A stretch of 64,000 nt of DNA, taken from Sphingomonas sp. BAUL-RG-20F-R05-02. Its GTDB lineage: Bacteria; Pseudomonadota; Alphaproteobacteria; Sphingomonadales; Sphingomonadaceae. The stretch is taken from positions 620,001 through 684,000 of the forward strand of contig NZ_JAKNQH010000001.1 of assembly GCF_022662305.1 (NCBI RefSeq), given 5' to 3'. The translations under genes were made by a program, and so were the position numbers. The number at the start of each line of letters is the position of its first letter. Within the stretch, counting starts at the first letter, position 1. Positions 8,860 through 18,136 of this stretch are shown piece by piece. The notes beneath the pieces were generated by a model. It worked only from the letters and a program-made list of their open reading frames with translations. It did not search any database and was not told the origin of the DNA.

Positions 8860-9582
8860 TCATCGTGCCATCCGCCGCATCCGTGCTTCGGATTTGTTGA
8901 CGGCAAGGATCGTCCGCATCCGCATCAGCACCACCCCCGTGAAGAAGCAGGAGAAACCGGTCAGCGTGAACCACAACGGCCACAGCATAGAAGCATCGAT
9001 GCTCGACCGGGTCAGGCCGATGCTCTCCCCTTGATGCAGCGTGTTCCACCACACCACCGAGTAGCGGATGATCGGCAACAACACCGAGCCAGCGACACCG
9101 AACAGCGCCGGAATACGCCCGTCACCGCCGCGATCCGCATCGGCACGCAGCAGCGCCATGAAGCCGAGGTACACGAAAAACAGCAGCAGCATCGATGTCA
9201 GCCGCCCGTCCCACTCCCACCACGTCCCCCAGGTCGGCCGGCCCCAGATCGAGCCGGTGACAAGGCACAGGCCCGCGAACACCGCACCCGGCACCGCGAT
9301 CGCACGCGCCGCGATCATCGCTAGCGGGTGCCGCCATATCAGGAAAGTGATCGCGCACGCTGCGATCCCGCTCCACCCGCCCATGCCAAGCCAGGCGGCG
9401 GGCACGTGGATGTACAGGATACGCACCGTCTCACCCTGTAGGTAATCCGCAGGCGTCTGCGTCAGCCCGGCCCAGCCGCCGATTGCGATCAACACGACGC
9501 CCACCCAGAACAACACGGGCGTAAGCGGCCGCGCCAGCTTCGAAAAGCGCGCGGGATTGGCAAGGGCATGAAGGGACGCCAC
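8860..9582 (-). CDS. ccmC: heme exporter protein CcmC
   Basis: CcmC is an inner-membrane heme-handling protein that presents heme to CcmE. The 240 residues have about six membrane spans and the diagnostic WWD motif WGTWWEWDGRLTS. Flanking heme-ligand histidines are present (ILYIHVPAAW and WWNTLHQGES). It is the first gene of the ccm run here. The ccmA and ccmB genes for the partner ABC transporter are not next to it, because a VOC-family gene on the same strand ends 54 bases upstream. Confidence 0.97.
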   Translation of the reverse strand: MASLHALANPARFSKLARPLTPVLFWVGVVLIAIGGWAGLTQTPADYLQGETVRILYIHVPAAWLGMGGWSGIAACAITFLIWRHPLAMIAARAIAVPGAVFAGLCLVTGSIWGRPTWGTWWEWDGRLTSMLLLFFVYLGFMALLRADADRGGDGRIPALFGVAGSVLLPIIRYSVVWWNTLHQGESIGLTRSSIDASMLWPLWFTLTGFSCFFTGVVLMRMRTILAVNKSEARMRRMAR

Positions 9583-9636
9583 GATGTTTCAGCGTCTAGG
9601 CGCTTGCGCGCCGACACTCAACGCCCAACCACGCTG

Positions 9637-9999
9637 TCACGCCGATGCGTGACCGGCCGTTTGCGTCACCGCCAGTTCGTGGCCATCGGGATCGCGAAAG
9701 TGGAAGCGCTGCCCGCCAGGAAAGCTGAAGATCGGCGCGGTAATCTCACCGCCTGCCGCTTGCACCGCCGCCAGCGTGATGGCGATGTTCTCGACATCGA
9801 TGACGGGGAGTGCTGCCTTGGTCCTCTCCGCCGGATCGGCCTGGAAGCCGATATCAGTATCACCGCTGACGGTGGCGGCGTAGCTTGGCCCGAAATCCGC
9901 GAAATCCCATGCGAAGGCCGATCCGTAGAAACGTTTTGCCCGTTCAGTGTCTGCGACCGGCAGCTCCACATAATTGATCCGCGCCAAATTACCCTCCAT
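9637..9999 (-). CDS. VOC (glyoxalase/bleomycin resistance) family protein
   Basis: This is a small cytosolic protein of the vicinal oxygen chelate fold, 120 residues from the ATG at 9999. Paired beta-alpha-beta modules are seen in INYVELPVADTERAKRFYGS and in VIDVENIAITLAAVQAAGG. The chain ends with the typical FHFRDPDGHELAVTQ. Metal-ligand positions are only partly conserved, so enzyme activity is uncertain. The frame is open to an ATG at 10035, but that start would lie three bases from the divergent radical SAM gene. The internal ATG directly before the conserved fold is preferred. No substrate can be named. Confidence 0.82.
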   Translation of the reverse strand: MEGNLARINYVELPVADTERAKRFYGSAFAWDFADFGPSYAATVSGDTDIGFQADPAERTKAALPVIDVENIAITLAAVQAAGGEITAPIFSFPGGQRFHFRDPDGHELAVTQTAGHASA

Positions 10000-10038
10000 G
10001 TTCTTGATATGTTCTAAGCTGCCAGCTACTGCCATGCA

Positions 10039-11109
10039 ATGGCAAAGACTCGTCCTTCACGCGGCGCCACCATCAACCAAGAAAGCCGCCGCTTCAATCT
10101 GCCCGCGCGGGAGGCGGATGGCGACTGGCTCGACGATCGGGAGCGGGTCGATGATGCGCCACCCGCGCTGCGGACCACCATCACGGTCGAACGGCCGCGC
10201 ACGATCATCAGCCGCAACACCTCGCCCGACGTTGCGTTCGATCGTTCGGTGAACCCGTATCGCGGCTGCGAGCATGGTTGCATCTACTGTTTCGCGCGGC
10301 CCACGCATGCCTTTCACGACCTGTCGCCCGGCCTCGATTTCGAGAGCAAGCTGTTCACCAAGCCGGATGCGCCCGTCCTGCTACGCGCCGAGATCGGCAG
10401 GCGCGGCTATGTCGTGCAGCCGATCGCGTTCGGCACCAACACCGATCCGTATCAGCCGATCGAGAGTGACTGGCGGATCACCCGCGCGTGCCTGGAGGTG
10501 CTGGCCGAGACTGGCCACCCGCTGACCATCACCACCAAGTCAGATCGGGTGGTGCGTGATCTCGATCTGCTCGCGCCCATGGCGAAGCGCGGGCTCGCGG
10601 CGGTGATGATCTCGGTCACCTCACTTGACCGGCGTATCGCCATGACGGTCGAGCCACGCGCGCCTACGCCCGAACGACGGCTGGCGGCGGTGAAGACGCT
10701 CGCCGATGCGGGCGTGCCGACCTATGTGTCGATCTCGCCCGTTATCCCGGCGATCACCGATCATGAAATCGAGCATCTCGTCGCCCGCGCGGCGCAGGCG
10801 GGCGCGCGTAGCGTCAGCTTTATCCCGGTGCGCCTCCCGCATGAGGTCGCACCGCTGTTCCGCGCCTGGCTGGGCGAGCATTTCCCCGACCGCGCTGCCA
10901 AGGTAATGGCGACAATCCAGTCGCTGCGCGGAGGGCGCGACAACGATCCCAACTTCGGCACAAGGATGCAGGGGCAAGGGCCGTGGGCGGAGTTGCTCAA
11001 AACTCGCATACAGATCGCGCGCCGCAAGCACGGCATGGTGCATGAGCGCATGACGCTGCGCACCGATCTGTTCCGCCCACCCGCAGGCCCGCAGGGCGAG
11101 TTGTTCTAA
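10039..11109 (+). CDS. PA0069 family radical SAM protein
   Basis: This is a 356-residue radical SAM enzyme of the PA0069/Rv2578c group, related in fold to spore photoproduct lyase. The iron-sulfur motif is NPYRGCEHGCIYCFARPTH, a CxxxCxxC cluster near residue 80. Further family segments are GFESKLF-like FESKLFTKPD, AFGTNTDPYQPIE and TTKSDRVVRDLD. The C-terminal part includes PNFGTRMQGQGPW. No reaction is established for the family as far as I know. It is divergent from the VOC gene, with fewer than 40 bases between starts, and converges on dnaE, which ends 26 bases away. Confidence 0.9.
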   Translation: MAKTRPSRGATINQESRRFNLPAREADGDWLDDRERVDDAPPALRTTITVERPRTIISRNTSPDVAFDRSVNPYRGCEHGCIYCFARPTHAFHDLSPGLDFESKLFTKPDAPVLLRAEIGRRGYVVQPIAFGTNTDPYQPIESDWRITRACLEVLAETGHPLTITTKSDRVVRDLDLLAPMAKRGLAAVMISVTSLDRRIAMTVEPRAPTPERRLAAVKTLADAGVPTYVSISPVIPAITDHEIEHLVARAAQAGARSVSFIPVRLPHEVAPLFRAWLGEHFPDRAAKVMATIQSLRGGRDNDPNFGTRMQGQGPWAELLKTRIQIARRKHGMVHERMTLRTDLFRPPAGPQGELF

Positions 11110-11135
11110 CCGTTAGCGGTGATGCCGAGCTTCCG

Positions 11136-14100
11136 TCATCCGACCAGCGCCAGTCGCGTTTCCGATGATTTCAGCGCGACCCCACTGATCCCCGCCAGCC
11201 CCTCGATCCGCGTTGCCAGTTCCTGGTCGAGCAGGAAGTCGCGACCGAGCAACACACGGACATGGCCACCCTCTGGCAGCACCGCTTTCGCCCACACCTC
11301 GCCCCGCGCGCCTCGATAATCCGACAAAACCGACGCCAGCATCGCCATCGTCGCCGGTGTCTCCACCGTCAGTTCCAGCACGAAGCGCGCCGCCGTTGCC
11401 AGCGAATCGAAGCGTTGCAGGCGTTTGACCGATACGCGCGGCGTCTCCTCGCCCGGCCGGCGGTCCAGTTCCACCGTCAACAGCCCGCACGCGCCGTCAC
11501 GCGCCGCCTCTTCCAGATCGGCCGCAACCATGTCGTCGAAGCAGGTCGCGAAAAACTGCCCCGAAGGATCGGACAGCGTCGCCATCAGATAGCGCCGCCC
11601 GCGTGCGGAGGTGCGCCAGCGCGCCTCCTCCACCAGCACCGCCATCGTCGCGCCGGCACGCGATTTGCCGTCGTCGGGAATGTCGAGTTCGCCCAACGTC
11701 GCGAACGATCTCGCACCATGCACCTGCGCGAGATGGCCGTGACGATCCACCGGATGCGCGGAGAAGTAGAAGCCGAACGCCTCCTTCTCCGCCTCCATCC
11801 GGTCGGCCAGCGCCCAGTGCGCGTTCGGCAGGCGGATCGGCGGCTCGGCGGCATCTTCGCCGCCGAACAGCCCCCCCTGCCCGCTGACCTTCATCGCCTG
11901 TACGCGCGATGCGGTGGCGAGGATCACCTCCGCCGCACCGTGAACACCGGCGCGGTTGGGGTTGAACGCATCGAACGCACCCGCACCGGCCAACGTCTCG
12001 AGCTGGCGCTTGTTGAGCAGGCGCGGATCGACGCGGTGGGCGAGATCGTCGAGCGTGGCGAACTTGCCGTTCGCCTCGCGTTCGACGACCAGCTTCTCCA
12101 TCGCCGCCTCGCCCACGCTTTTCAGCGCGCCGAGCGCGTAGCGCACCGCCAGTCCGTCTCCGGCATCCTCAACCGAAAACTCCGCCTCGCTGCGATTGAT
12201 GTCGGGCGGCAGGATGTCGACGTTCAGCCGCCGCATATCGTCCACGAACACGCCGAGCTTGTCGGTCAGCGCCATGTCGTAGCACATTGAGGCGGCGAAG
12301 AACTCGTGCGGGTGGTGCGCCTTCAGCCACGCGGTTTGATACGCCAGCAACGCGTAGGCGGCGGCGTGCGATTTGTTGAAACCGTAGCCGGCGAACTTGT
12401 CGATCAAATCGAACAGTTCGTTGGCCTTTGCCTTGGGGATGTCGTTATGCTTGGCGCAGCCCTCGACGAAGATCGCGCGCTGCGCGTCCATCTCCGCCTT
12501 GATCTTCTTGCCCATCGCGCGGCGTAGCAGATCGGCGCCGCCCAGCGAATAGCCCGCCAGGATCTGCGTCGCCTGCATCACCTGTTCCTGGTAGACGAAG
12601 ATGCCGTAGGTTTCCGCCAGGATCGGCTCCAGCAGCGCATGCGGGTAGACGATCTCCTCCTGCCCGTTCTTGCGCTTGCCGAAGCTGGGGATGTTGTCCA
12701 TCGGCCCCGGCCGGTACAGCGAGACGAGCGCGATGATGTCGCCGAAGTTGGAGGGCTTCACCGCCGCGAGCGTGCGCCGCATCCCCTCCGATTCGAGCTG
12801 GAACACGCCGACCGTGTCGCCCTTCTGGAGCAGCTTGTAGACGCCCTCGTCGTCCCATTCGAGCGCGGAGAGATCGACCGACACGCCGCGATCGGCGAGC
12901 ATCTGCACCGCCTTCTGCAATACCGACAGCGTCTTCAGGCCGAGGAAGTCGAACTTCACCAGCCCCGCGCCCTCGACATATTTCATGTCGAACTGCGTGA
13001 CGGGCATGTCGGAGCGCGGATCGCGGTACAGCGGCACCAGTTGCGCGAGCGGCCGGTCGCCGATTACCACGCCGGCAGCGTGCGTGGAGGAATGGCGCGG
13101 CAAGCCCTCCAGCTTCATCGCAAGATCGAGCAGGTATTTGACGCCGCTGTCGCCCTTATATTCCGCGTCGAGTTCGCCCACGCCGTTGAGCGCGCGCGGC
13201 AGCGTCCATGGGTCAGCCGGCAGGTTCGGCACCAGCTTGGCAAGGCGATCGACCTGACCGTAGCTCATCTGGAGCACGCGACCGGTATCCTTGAGCACCG
13301 CACGCGCCTTCATCGTCCCGAAGGTGATGATCTGCGCGACCTGATCGCGGCCGTATTTCTGCTGGACGTAGCGGATCACTTCGCCACGCCGGGTTTCGCA
13401 AAAATCGATATCGAAGTCGGGCATCGACACGCGTTCCGGGTTGAGGAAGCGTTCGAACAGCAGCCCGAGCTTGATCGGATCGAGATCGGTGATGGTCAGC
13501 GCCCACGCCACCACCGAGCCGGCGCCGGAGCCGCGCCCCGGCCCAACCGGAATGTCGTTGTCCTTCGCCCATTTGATGAAGTCGCCGACGATCAGGAAAT
13601 AGCCGGGGAACCCCATCGAGATGATCACGTCCAACTCGAACTCGAGCCGCTTGGCATAGCTCTCGCGCGTTTCGGGGTCGGTGATCTTCGCCTTGGCGAG
13701 CCGCACCTCCAGCCCGGCGCGCGACGTCACGCGCAAAGCCTCGGCCTCGCCCTCGCGGTCGCCGGCAAGGCTCGGCAGGATCGGCTTGCGGTACGGCGCC
13801 GACACCGCGCAGCGCTGCGCGACCACGAGCGTATTGGCGATCGCCTCGGGCAGATCGGCGAACAGGCGGCGCATCTCATCCGCCGGTTTCATCCATGCAT
13901 CGGGCGAACTGCGCGGGCGATCCTCGCTGACGATGTACGAAGAACTGGCGATGCACAGCATCGCATCATGCGCCTCGACGAAATCCGCCTCGGCGTAGCA
14001 GCACGGATTGGTCGCGACGATCGGCAGGTCGTTGGCATAGGCAAGATCGAGCAGCGCGGCTTCCGCCTTCGTCTCGACCGGATCGTTGCGGCGGGTCAGC

Positions 14101-14618
14101 TCGACATACAGCCGATCGGGGAAGAGGTTCTGGAGGCGATCGGCATAGGCGAGCGCACGCGCTGGCTGATCCTCGGCATACAAACGCGCCAGACCACCTT
14201 CGCGACCGGCGGTGAGCGCGAGCAGGCCATCGGTGTGTTTCGCCAACGTCTCGAACGAAACATGCGCCGTGTGTTCAAGCGGCCGGTCGAGATGCGCTTG
14301 CGACACCAGTTCGCACAGGTTGCGATAGCCCGCCTCGTCCTGCGCATAGAGCGCCAGCCAGTCGAACACCGGTTCAACCGTGTCCGGCATGTCGGGCCGG
14401 GCGACGCCCAGCATCGTGCCGATGATCGGCTGCACCCCCGATTTCTTGGCGGCGTCGGAAAACGACATGGCCGCATAGAGGCCGTTGCGATCGGTCAGCG
14501 CGGCGGCGGGAAACCCGAGCTTTTGCGCATGTTTGCCGATTGTCTTTGGCTCGATCGCGCCGTCGAGCATGGTGTAACACGAGAAGATACGCAGAGGAAC
14601 GAACGCGGAATGGGACAT
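11136..14618 (-). CDS. dnaE: DNA polymerase III subunit alpha
   Basis: This is the catalytic subunit of the replicative polymerase, 1160 residues, full length for DnaE1. An N-terminal PHP domain (about 1-280) is followed by the PolIIIalpha palm with the catalytic aspartates in PDFDIDFCETRRGE. The fingers and tau-binding parts carry GPGRGSGAGSVVAWAL and GYGFNKSHAAAYALLAYQTAWLK. The C-terminal OB and tau-binding regions follow. PHP metal ligands are degenerate: motif 1 reads IFSCYTMLDGA, without the His-x-His of active PHP domains, and motif 2 reads LTDRNGLY. Proofreading is therefore expected from a separate epsilon subunit. The gene is the last of the lolC-lolD-GNAT-gpx-dnaE run. Confidence 0.98.
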   Translation of the reverse strand: MSHSAFVPLRIFSCYTMLDGAIEPKTIGKHAQKLGFPAAALTDRNGLYAAMSFSDAAKKSGVQPIIGTMLGVARPDMPDTVEPVFDWLALYAQDEAGYRNLCELVSQAHLDRPLEHTAHVSFETLAKHTDGLLALTAGREGGLARLYAEDQPARALAYADRLQNLFPDRLYVELTRRNDPVETKAEAALLDLAYANDLPIVATNPCCYAEADFVEAHDAMLCIASSSYIVSEDRPRSSPDAWMKPADEMRRLFADLPEAIANTLVVAQRCAVSAPYRKPILPSLAGDREGEAEALRVTSRAGLEVRLAKAKITDPETRESYAKRLEFELDVIISMGFPGYFLIVGDFIKWAKDNDIPVGPGRGSGAGSVVAWALTITDLDPIKLGLLFERFLNPERVSMPDFDIDFCETRRGEVIRYVQQKYGRDQVAQIITFGTMKARAVLKDTGRVLQMSYGQVDRLAKLVPNLPADPWTLPRALNGVGELDAEYKGDSGVKYLLDLAMKLEGLPRHSSTHAAGVVIGDRPLAQLVPLYRDPRSDMPVTQFDMKYVEGAGLVKFDFLGLKTLSVLQKAVQMLADRGVSVDLSALEWDDEGVYKLLQKGDTVGVFQLESEGMRRTLAAVKPSNFGDIIALVSLYRPGPMDNIPSFGKRKNGQEEIVYPHALLEPILAETYGIFVYQEQVMQATQILAGYSLGGADLLRRAMGKKIKAEMDAQRAIFVEGCAKHNDIPKAKANELFDLIDKFAGYGFNKSHAAAYALLAYQTAWLKAHHPHEFFAASMCYDMALTDKLGVFVDDMRRLNVDILPPDINRSEAEFSVEDAGDGLAVRYALGALKSVGEAAMEKLVVEREANGKFATLDDLAHRVDPRLLNKRQLETLAGAGAFDAFNPNRAGVHGAAEVILATASRVQAMKVSGQGGLFGGEDAAEPPIRLPNAHWALADRMEAEKEAFGFYFSAHPVDRHGHLAQVHGARSFATLGELDIPDDGKSRAGATMAVLVEEARWRTSARGRRYLMATLSDPSGQFFATCFDDMVAADLEEAARDGACGLLTVELDRRPGEETPRVSVKRLQRFDSLATAARFVLELTVETPATMAMLASVLSDYRGARGEVWAKAVLPEGGHVRVLLGRDFLLDQELATRIEGLAGISGVALKSSETRLALVG

Positions 14619-14719
14619 CGGCAGACTATGCGCGGAATCACTGATTCGCGAAACCGTCTTAATGGCGTTCCGGGTTCAAACGCCCCCCTCCGCGTTCCGC
14701 AGACCGGCGCGACGGAGCC

Positions 14720-15199
14720 TTAAAGCAACCGCTCGATATCGGCCGCCAAAGCCTCTGGCAGCGTGCGCGGGCCGTAGCGTTTGACCGCCTTGCCGCTGCG
14801 GTCGACCAGAAACTTGGTAAAGTTCCATTTGATCCCCTTGCTGCCGAGCAGCCCAGGCGCCGCCGTCTTCAGCGCCGTAAACAGCGGTGCGGCATTGTTC
14901 CCGTTGACGTCGATCTTTGCGAACACCGGGAACGTCACGTCATAGGTCAGCGAACAGAAGTTGGCGATCTCGGCCGCGTCGCCCGGCTCCTGCGCACCGA
15001 ACTGGTTGCATGGGAACGCCAGCACCGTGAAGCCGCGCGCGGCGTAGCGCCGGTACAAATCCTCCAGCCCTTCATATTGCGGCGTAAACCCGCATTTCGA
15101 GGCGGTGTTGACGATCAGAAGGACTTCGCCCGCGTAGACCGACAGGTCCGCCGGCGCACCGTTCGACGCCGCCACCACAAAGTCCGTCATCCCGCTCAT
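14720..15199 (-). CDS. glutathione peroxidase family protein
   Basis: The protein reduces peroxides using a thiol donor, often thioredoxin for bacterial members. It has 159 residues with the family landmarks TASKCGFTPQYEGLE (peroxidatic Cys in place of selenocysteine), FPCNQFGAQEPG (the second Cys and Gln of the active site) and KWNFTKFLVDRSG. No signal peptide is present, so it acts in the cytosol. Its start overlaps the GNAT stop, which points to one transcript with lolD and GNAT. The dnaE start is about 100 bases downstream, and that gap holds a weak inverted repeat (GGCGTT and AACGCC). Confidence 0.94.
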   Translation of the reverse strand: MSGMTDFVVAASNGAPADLSVYAGEVLLIVNTASKCGFTPQYEGLEDLYRRYAARGFTVLAFPCNQFGAQEPGDAAEIANFCSLTYDVTFPVFAKIDVNGNNAAPLFTALKTAAPGLLGSKGIKWNFTKFLVDRSGKAVKRYGPRTLPEALAADIERLL

Positions 15200-15801
15200 C
15201 GCGCACCCTCATGCTTGGCCAACAGATAGTGCAGGTTCTGGCGCACCCCCGGCCATTCCCGGTCCAGGATCGAGTACACCACAGTATCGCGCAACCGCCC
15301 GCCCGCCATCACCTGATGACCGCGCAGCACGCCATCCCGCGTTGCGCCGAGCCGCTCGATCGCGGCCTGGCTCCGTTTGTTGAGCGCATCCGTCCGGATC
15401 TGCACGCACTGGCAACCGAGCATATCGAACGCGTGGCCGAGCAGCAGCAGCTTGGTTTCGGTGTTGACGCCGGTGCGTTGTACTGCGGTCGCATAGAAGG
15501 TGCCGCCGATCTCGAGCCGCCGGTGTTTCTCGGCCATCCGAAGATAGCGCGTAGTGCCGACCACATCGCCGTCTGCGCCGAGCACCGAAAACGGCAGCGC
15601 GCGACCATAGTCCTGCTCGGCAAAGGTCTCATCCATGAAGGCGTCGACGTCTTTCAGCCGCGCGACGTTCGCGTAGAACAGATCCCACAATCCGTCTGCC
15701 CGGGCGACCTCCACCAGCGCCGGTCCGTCCGCGCGCGTCAACGGCCGTAGCGTGACGTGACGGCCCGTTAGCGTCGGCACCGAACGCCACAGCGTCGTCA
15801 C
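15196..15801 (-). CDS. GNAT family N-acetyltransferase (RimJ/RimL-like)
   Basis: This is a cytosolic acetyl-CoA-dependent acyltransferase of 201 residues. An N-terminal [17 protein letters not shown] is followed by an acetyl-CoA-binding region around [17 protein letters not shown] and the C-terminal [17 protein letters not shown], which is typical of the RimJ/RimL group. The start is a GTG whose last two bases belong to the lolD stop (GTGA overlap). The stop overlaps the gpx start. The substrate may be a protein N-terminus or a small molecule; the sequence does not decide it. Confidence 0.88.
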   Translation of the reverse strand: MTTLWRSVPTLTGRHVTLRPLTRADGPALVEVARADGLWDLFYANVARLKDVDAFMDETFAEQDYGRALPFSVLGADGDVVGTTRYLRMAEKHRRLEIGGTFYATAVQRTGVNTETKLLLLGHAFDMLGCQCVQIRTDALNKRSQAAIERLGATRDGVLRGHQVMAGGRLRDTVVYSILDREWPGVRQNLHYLLAKHEGAR

Positions 15802-16469
15802 AGCATACCGTCTTGAAGCCGCACCACCCGGTCCATCTTGAGTGCAAGCCGCTCATTGTGCGTGGCCACCAATGCCGCCGAACCCTCCCCACGCACTAGC
15901 CGCAAGAACTCGGCCAGCACTACGTCGGCGGTCGCTTCGTCAAGGTTGCCGGTCGGCTCGTCCGCCAGCACCAGCGCCGGGCGGTTGGCGAGCGCCCGCG
16001 CCACAGCAACGCGCTGCTGCTCGCCGCCGGAAAGCTGGCTCGGCCGGTGCGTCAGACGGTGGCCGAGACCAAGCGCAGTCAGCAGCGCCTCCGCGCGTGC
16101 ATCGGCGATGTTGCGCTGCTCGCCCTTGATCATCTGCGGCAGGACGACATTCTCCGCCGCACTGAAATCGGGCAGCAGATGGTGGAACTGGTAGACGAAC
16201 CCCAACGATTCCCGGCGTACCCGTGTCCGCCCGTCCGCGTCGAGATTGGCCGCCTCCGCACCTTCGATGCGGATCGAACCCTGAAAGCCCCCTTCGAGCA
16301 GCCCGACCGCCTGCAGCAGCGTCGACTTGCCCGAACCGGACGGCCCCAGCAATGCGACGATCTCACCCCGCCCGACGATGAGATCGACCCCGCGCAGCAC
16401 CTCGATCTTGACGCCGCCCTGCTCAAAACTGCGCGACAGGCCACTGACGGCGAGAACGGGATCACTCAT
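15798..16469 (-). CDS. lolD: lipoprotein release ABC transporter ATP-binding protein LolD
   Basis: LolD is the ATPase of the LolCDE complex, which extracts outer-membrane lipoproteins from the inner membrane. The 223 residues contain Walker [14 protein letters not shown], the signature [15 protein letters not shown], and Walker B with catalytic Glu in [16 protein letters not shown]. The ATG lies within the end of the membrane-subunit gene and overlaps it by eight bases (ATGAGTGA), so the pair is translationally coupled. A related MacB-type efflux role is less likely because the partner is a LolC/E-type permease. Confidence 0.95.
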   Translation of the reverse strand: MSDPVLAVSGLSRSFEQGGVKIEVLRGVDLIVGRGEIVALLGPSGSGKSTLLQAVGLLEGGFQGSIRIEGAEAANLDADGRTRVRRESLGFVYQFHHLLPDFSAAENVVLPQMIKGEQRNIADARAEALLTALGLGHRLTHRPSQLSGGEQQRVAVARALANRPALVLADEPTGNLDEATADVVLAEFLRLVRGEGSAALVATHNERLALKMDRVVRLQDGML

Positions 16470-17712
16470 AGCGAAGCACCTGTACCGGGTCGGTACTCGC
16501 CGCCTTGAACGCGGGGTACAAAGTTGCGAGAAAGCTGAAGATCATCGCCATCAGCACGATCACCGTCACCTCGACCGGGTCGGTCTTGGAGGGCAGTTGC
16601 GTCAGAAAGCGTACCGATGGGTCCCAAAGGTTCTGTCCCGTCACCAATTGCACGAAGTCAACGATGTTCTGACGGAAGAACAGGAACACGAACCCCAGCA
16701 CCAGCCCCGCCACCACGCCAAGCGCGCCGATCGTCGTGCCGACCACCATGAAGATCTTCATCATCCCGCCGCGCGTCGCCCCCATCGTTCGGAGGATCGC
16801 AATGTCGCGCGTCTTGGCACGCACCAGCATGATGAGGGACGACAGGATATTGAACACCGCAACCAGGATGATGATCGACAGCACGGTGAACATCGCCACC
16901 CGCTCGACCGCCAGCGCCTGGAACAACTGCGCATTCATCTGCTGCCAGTTGGTGATAACGGCGCGGCCGGCGATCTGATCGGCGACCGGTTTCAGGATCG
17001 CGTCGACGCGGTCGGCATCGGTCGTGTTCACCTCGATCATCCCCACGGAATCGCCTGCCAGCGTCAGCGTCTGGGCATCCTCGATCGGCATGATGATGTA
17101 TTTGACGTCATAGTCGTACACCCCCACCTCGAAGATCGCGCCGACCGTGTAGTTGATGATCCGTGGCACGGTTCCGAACGGGGTCGCTTGCCCGAGCGGG
17201 TTCAACAGCGCGATCTGACTGCCCACTTGCGCGCCGAGCGCTTCGGCCAGACGGCTGCCGATCGCAACGCGGCCGCTGCCGGGGTTTATCGTGGCGAGCG
17301 AGCCCATCACGATTTTGCCGCCGATCGTCGAATTCGAGCGGATGTCGGAAACCCGCATGCCGCGTACCAGCACGCCCTCCGCGCGACCGCCATAGGTGAC
17401 GACCAGCGGCTGCTCGATCAACGGGATCGCACTCGTCACGCCCGGCGACTGCTTCGCGATGCGCGCGATATTGCGCCAGTCGGGCAAGTCACCGCCTACC
17501 CCTTGGATCACGGCGTGGCCGTTCAGTCCGACGATCTTGTCGAACAGTTCCGCGCGAAAGCCGTTCATCACGCTCATGACGATGATGAGCGCGGCGACGC
17601 CGAGCATGACCGCGACCAGACTGATGCCGGCAACGAGGAAGATGAATGCCTCGCCCCGCCCCGGCAAGAGGTACCGCTTGGCGATCATGCGTTCGTAACG
17701 GGAAAGGATCAT
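16462..17712 (-). CDS. lipoprotein-releasing permease LolC/LolE family
   Basis: This is the membrane subunit that pairs with LolD, 416 residues. One membrane span lies near residues 25-50 ([20 protein letters not shown]), followed by a large periplasmic domain. Three spans sit near the C-terminus ([20 protein letters not shown], then [19 protein letters not shown], then [19 protein letters not shown]). The N-terminal [20 protein letters not shown] matches the LolC/E opening. Only one permease gene is present, so the transporter is probably a homodimer, as in other alphaproteobacteria with a single LolC/E. The upstream region to 18147 has no other gene. Confidence 0.94.
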   Translation of the reverse strand: MILSRYERMIAKRYLLPGRGEAFIFLVAGISLVAVMLGVAALIIVMSVMNGFRAELFDKIVGLNGHAVIQGVGGDLPDWRNIARIAKQSPGVTSAIPLIEQPLVVTYGGRAEGVLVRGMRVSDIRSNSTIGGKIVMGSLATINPGSGRVAIGSRLAEALGAQVGSQIALLNPLGQATPFGTVPRIINYTVGAIFEVGVYDYDVKYIIMPIEDAQTLTLAGDSVGMIEVNTTDADRVDAILKPVADQIAGRAVITNWQQMNAQLFQALAVERVAMFTVLSIIILVAVFNILSSLIMLVRAKTRDIAILRTMGATRGGMMKIFMVVGTTIGALGVVAGLVLGFVFLFFRQNIVDFVQLVTGQNLWDPSVRFLTQLPSKTDPVEVTVIVLMAMIFSFLATLYPAFKAASTDPVQVLRYE

Positions 17713-17834
17713 AACACAGTGTCTGCCCGGCCCCCGGGGATGAAGTCGCCCGCTCTAGGTTGCAGGCGGCGTGCTGGCAACTGCATTGCCCTGTTGCGTA
17801 TACGCCACAGCGCTGCCGCAATCGCCGCGCGGAA

Positions 17835-17851
17835 GTCACAATGCATGTGAC
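17835..17851. promoter_or_regulatory. palindrome GTCACA-N5-TGTGAC, possible operator
   Basis: Two perfect six-base arms flank ATGCA. The site lies 123 bases before the lolC/E start and about 65 bases before the structured RNA candidate. The arms recall CRP/FNR-type half sites, but in the opposite order and with a different spacing, so the binding protein is unknown. Confidence 0.35.
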
Positions 17852-17917
17852 AAAACACTCATGCGGACTTAGCAACATAATCACTGAGACACAGGCAACG
17901 GCCGTGGTTCGGGGAGC

Positions 17918-18015
17918 GTTTCCAGTCCCGTCAAAAGGCGTGCGGACGGAAACATTTTGGGGGCTGACGAGCGATCGTCACGCAGGCGCCCGGGTCGGAA
18001 ACGGCCCGGGCGTTT
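17918..18015 (+). ncRNA. candidate structured small RNA or 3' part of one
   Basis: Three hairpins follow one another. The first is GTTTCC-A-GTCC (17918-17928) paired with GGACGGAAAC (17944-17953), ten pairs with one bulged A. The second is TGACGA-GCGA-TCGTCA (17965-17980), six pairs closed by a GCGA loop. The third is CGCCCGGG (17987-17994) paired with CCCGGGCG (18005-18012). Its stem extends by TCG against CGG and closes on a GAAA loop, and TTT follows. Both tetraloops are of the GNRA type only when read on the plus strand, which favours that direction. No protein frame fits. The 5' end is not defined, and the U tract is short, so termination would be weak. No known RNA family was recognised. 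Confidence 0.4.
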
Positions 18016-18105
18016 GCCGTTGTGGCGAAGGCTCGCGACGGCTTTGTCGCCGGTACGACCGCCTCCTTTTGGTCACACGAAAACGATGCTTGCCTTTCAA
18101 ATGTG

Positions 18106-18136
18106 CGAAGAAACGGAGCAGCGCTTCGGCTGCCCC
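18106..18136 (-). terminator. probable intrinsic terminator of the TonB receptor gene
   Basis: On the minus strand GGGGCAGC (18136-18129) pairs with GCTGCTCC (18122-18115), eight pairs with one G-T, followed by GTTTCTTC. It lies 12 bases after the receptor stop codon. Confidence 0.55.

Noticed and set aside
14640..14700. tRNA-like GGGTTCAAACGCC sequence before dnaE
   Set aside because: No acceptor, D or anticodon arms can be folded around it.
12639..14723. 694-codon plus-strand ORF opposite dnaE
   Set aside because: The frame mirrors dnaE codons, has no domain or signal, and is explained by GC-rich codon bias.
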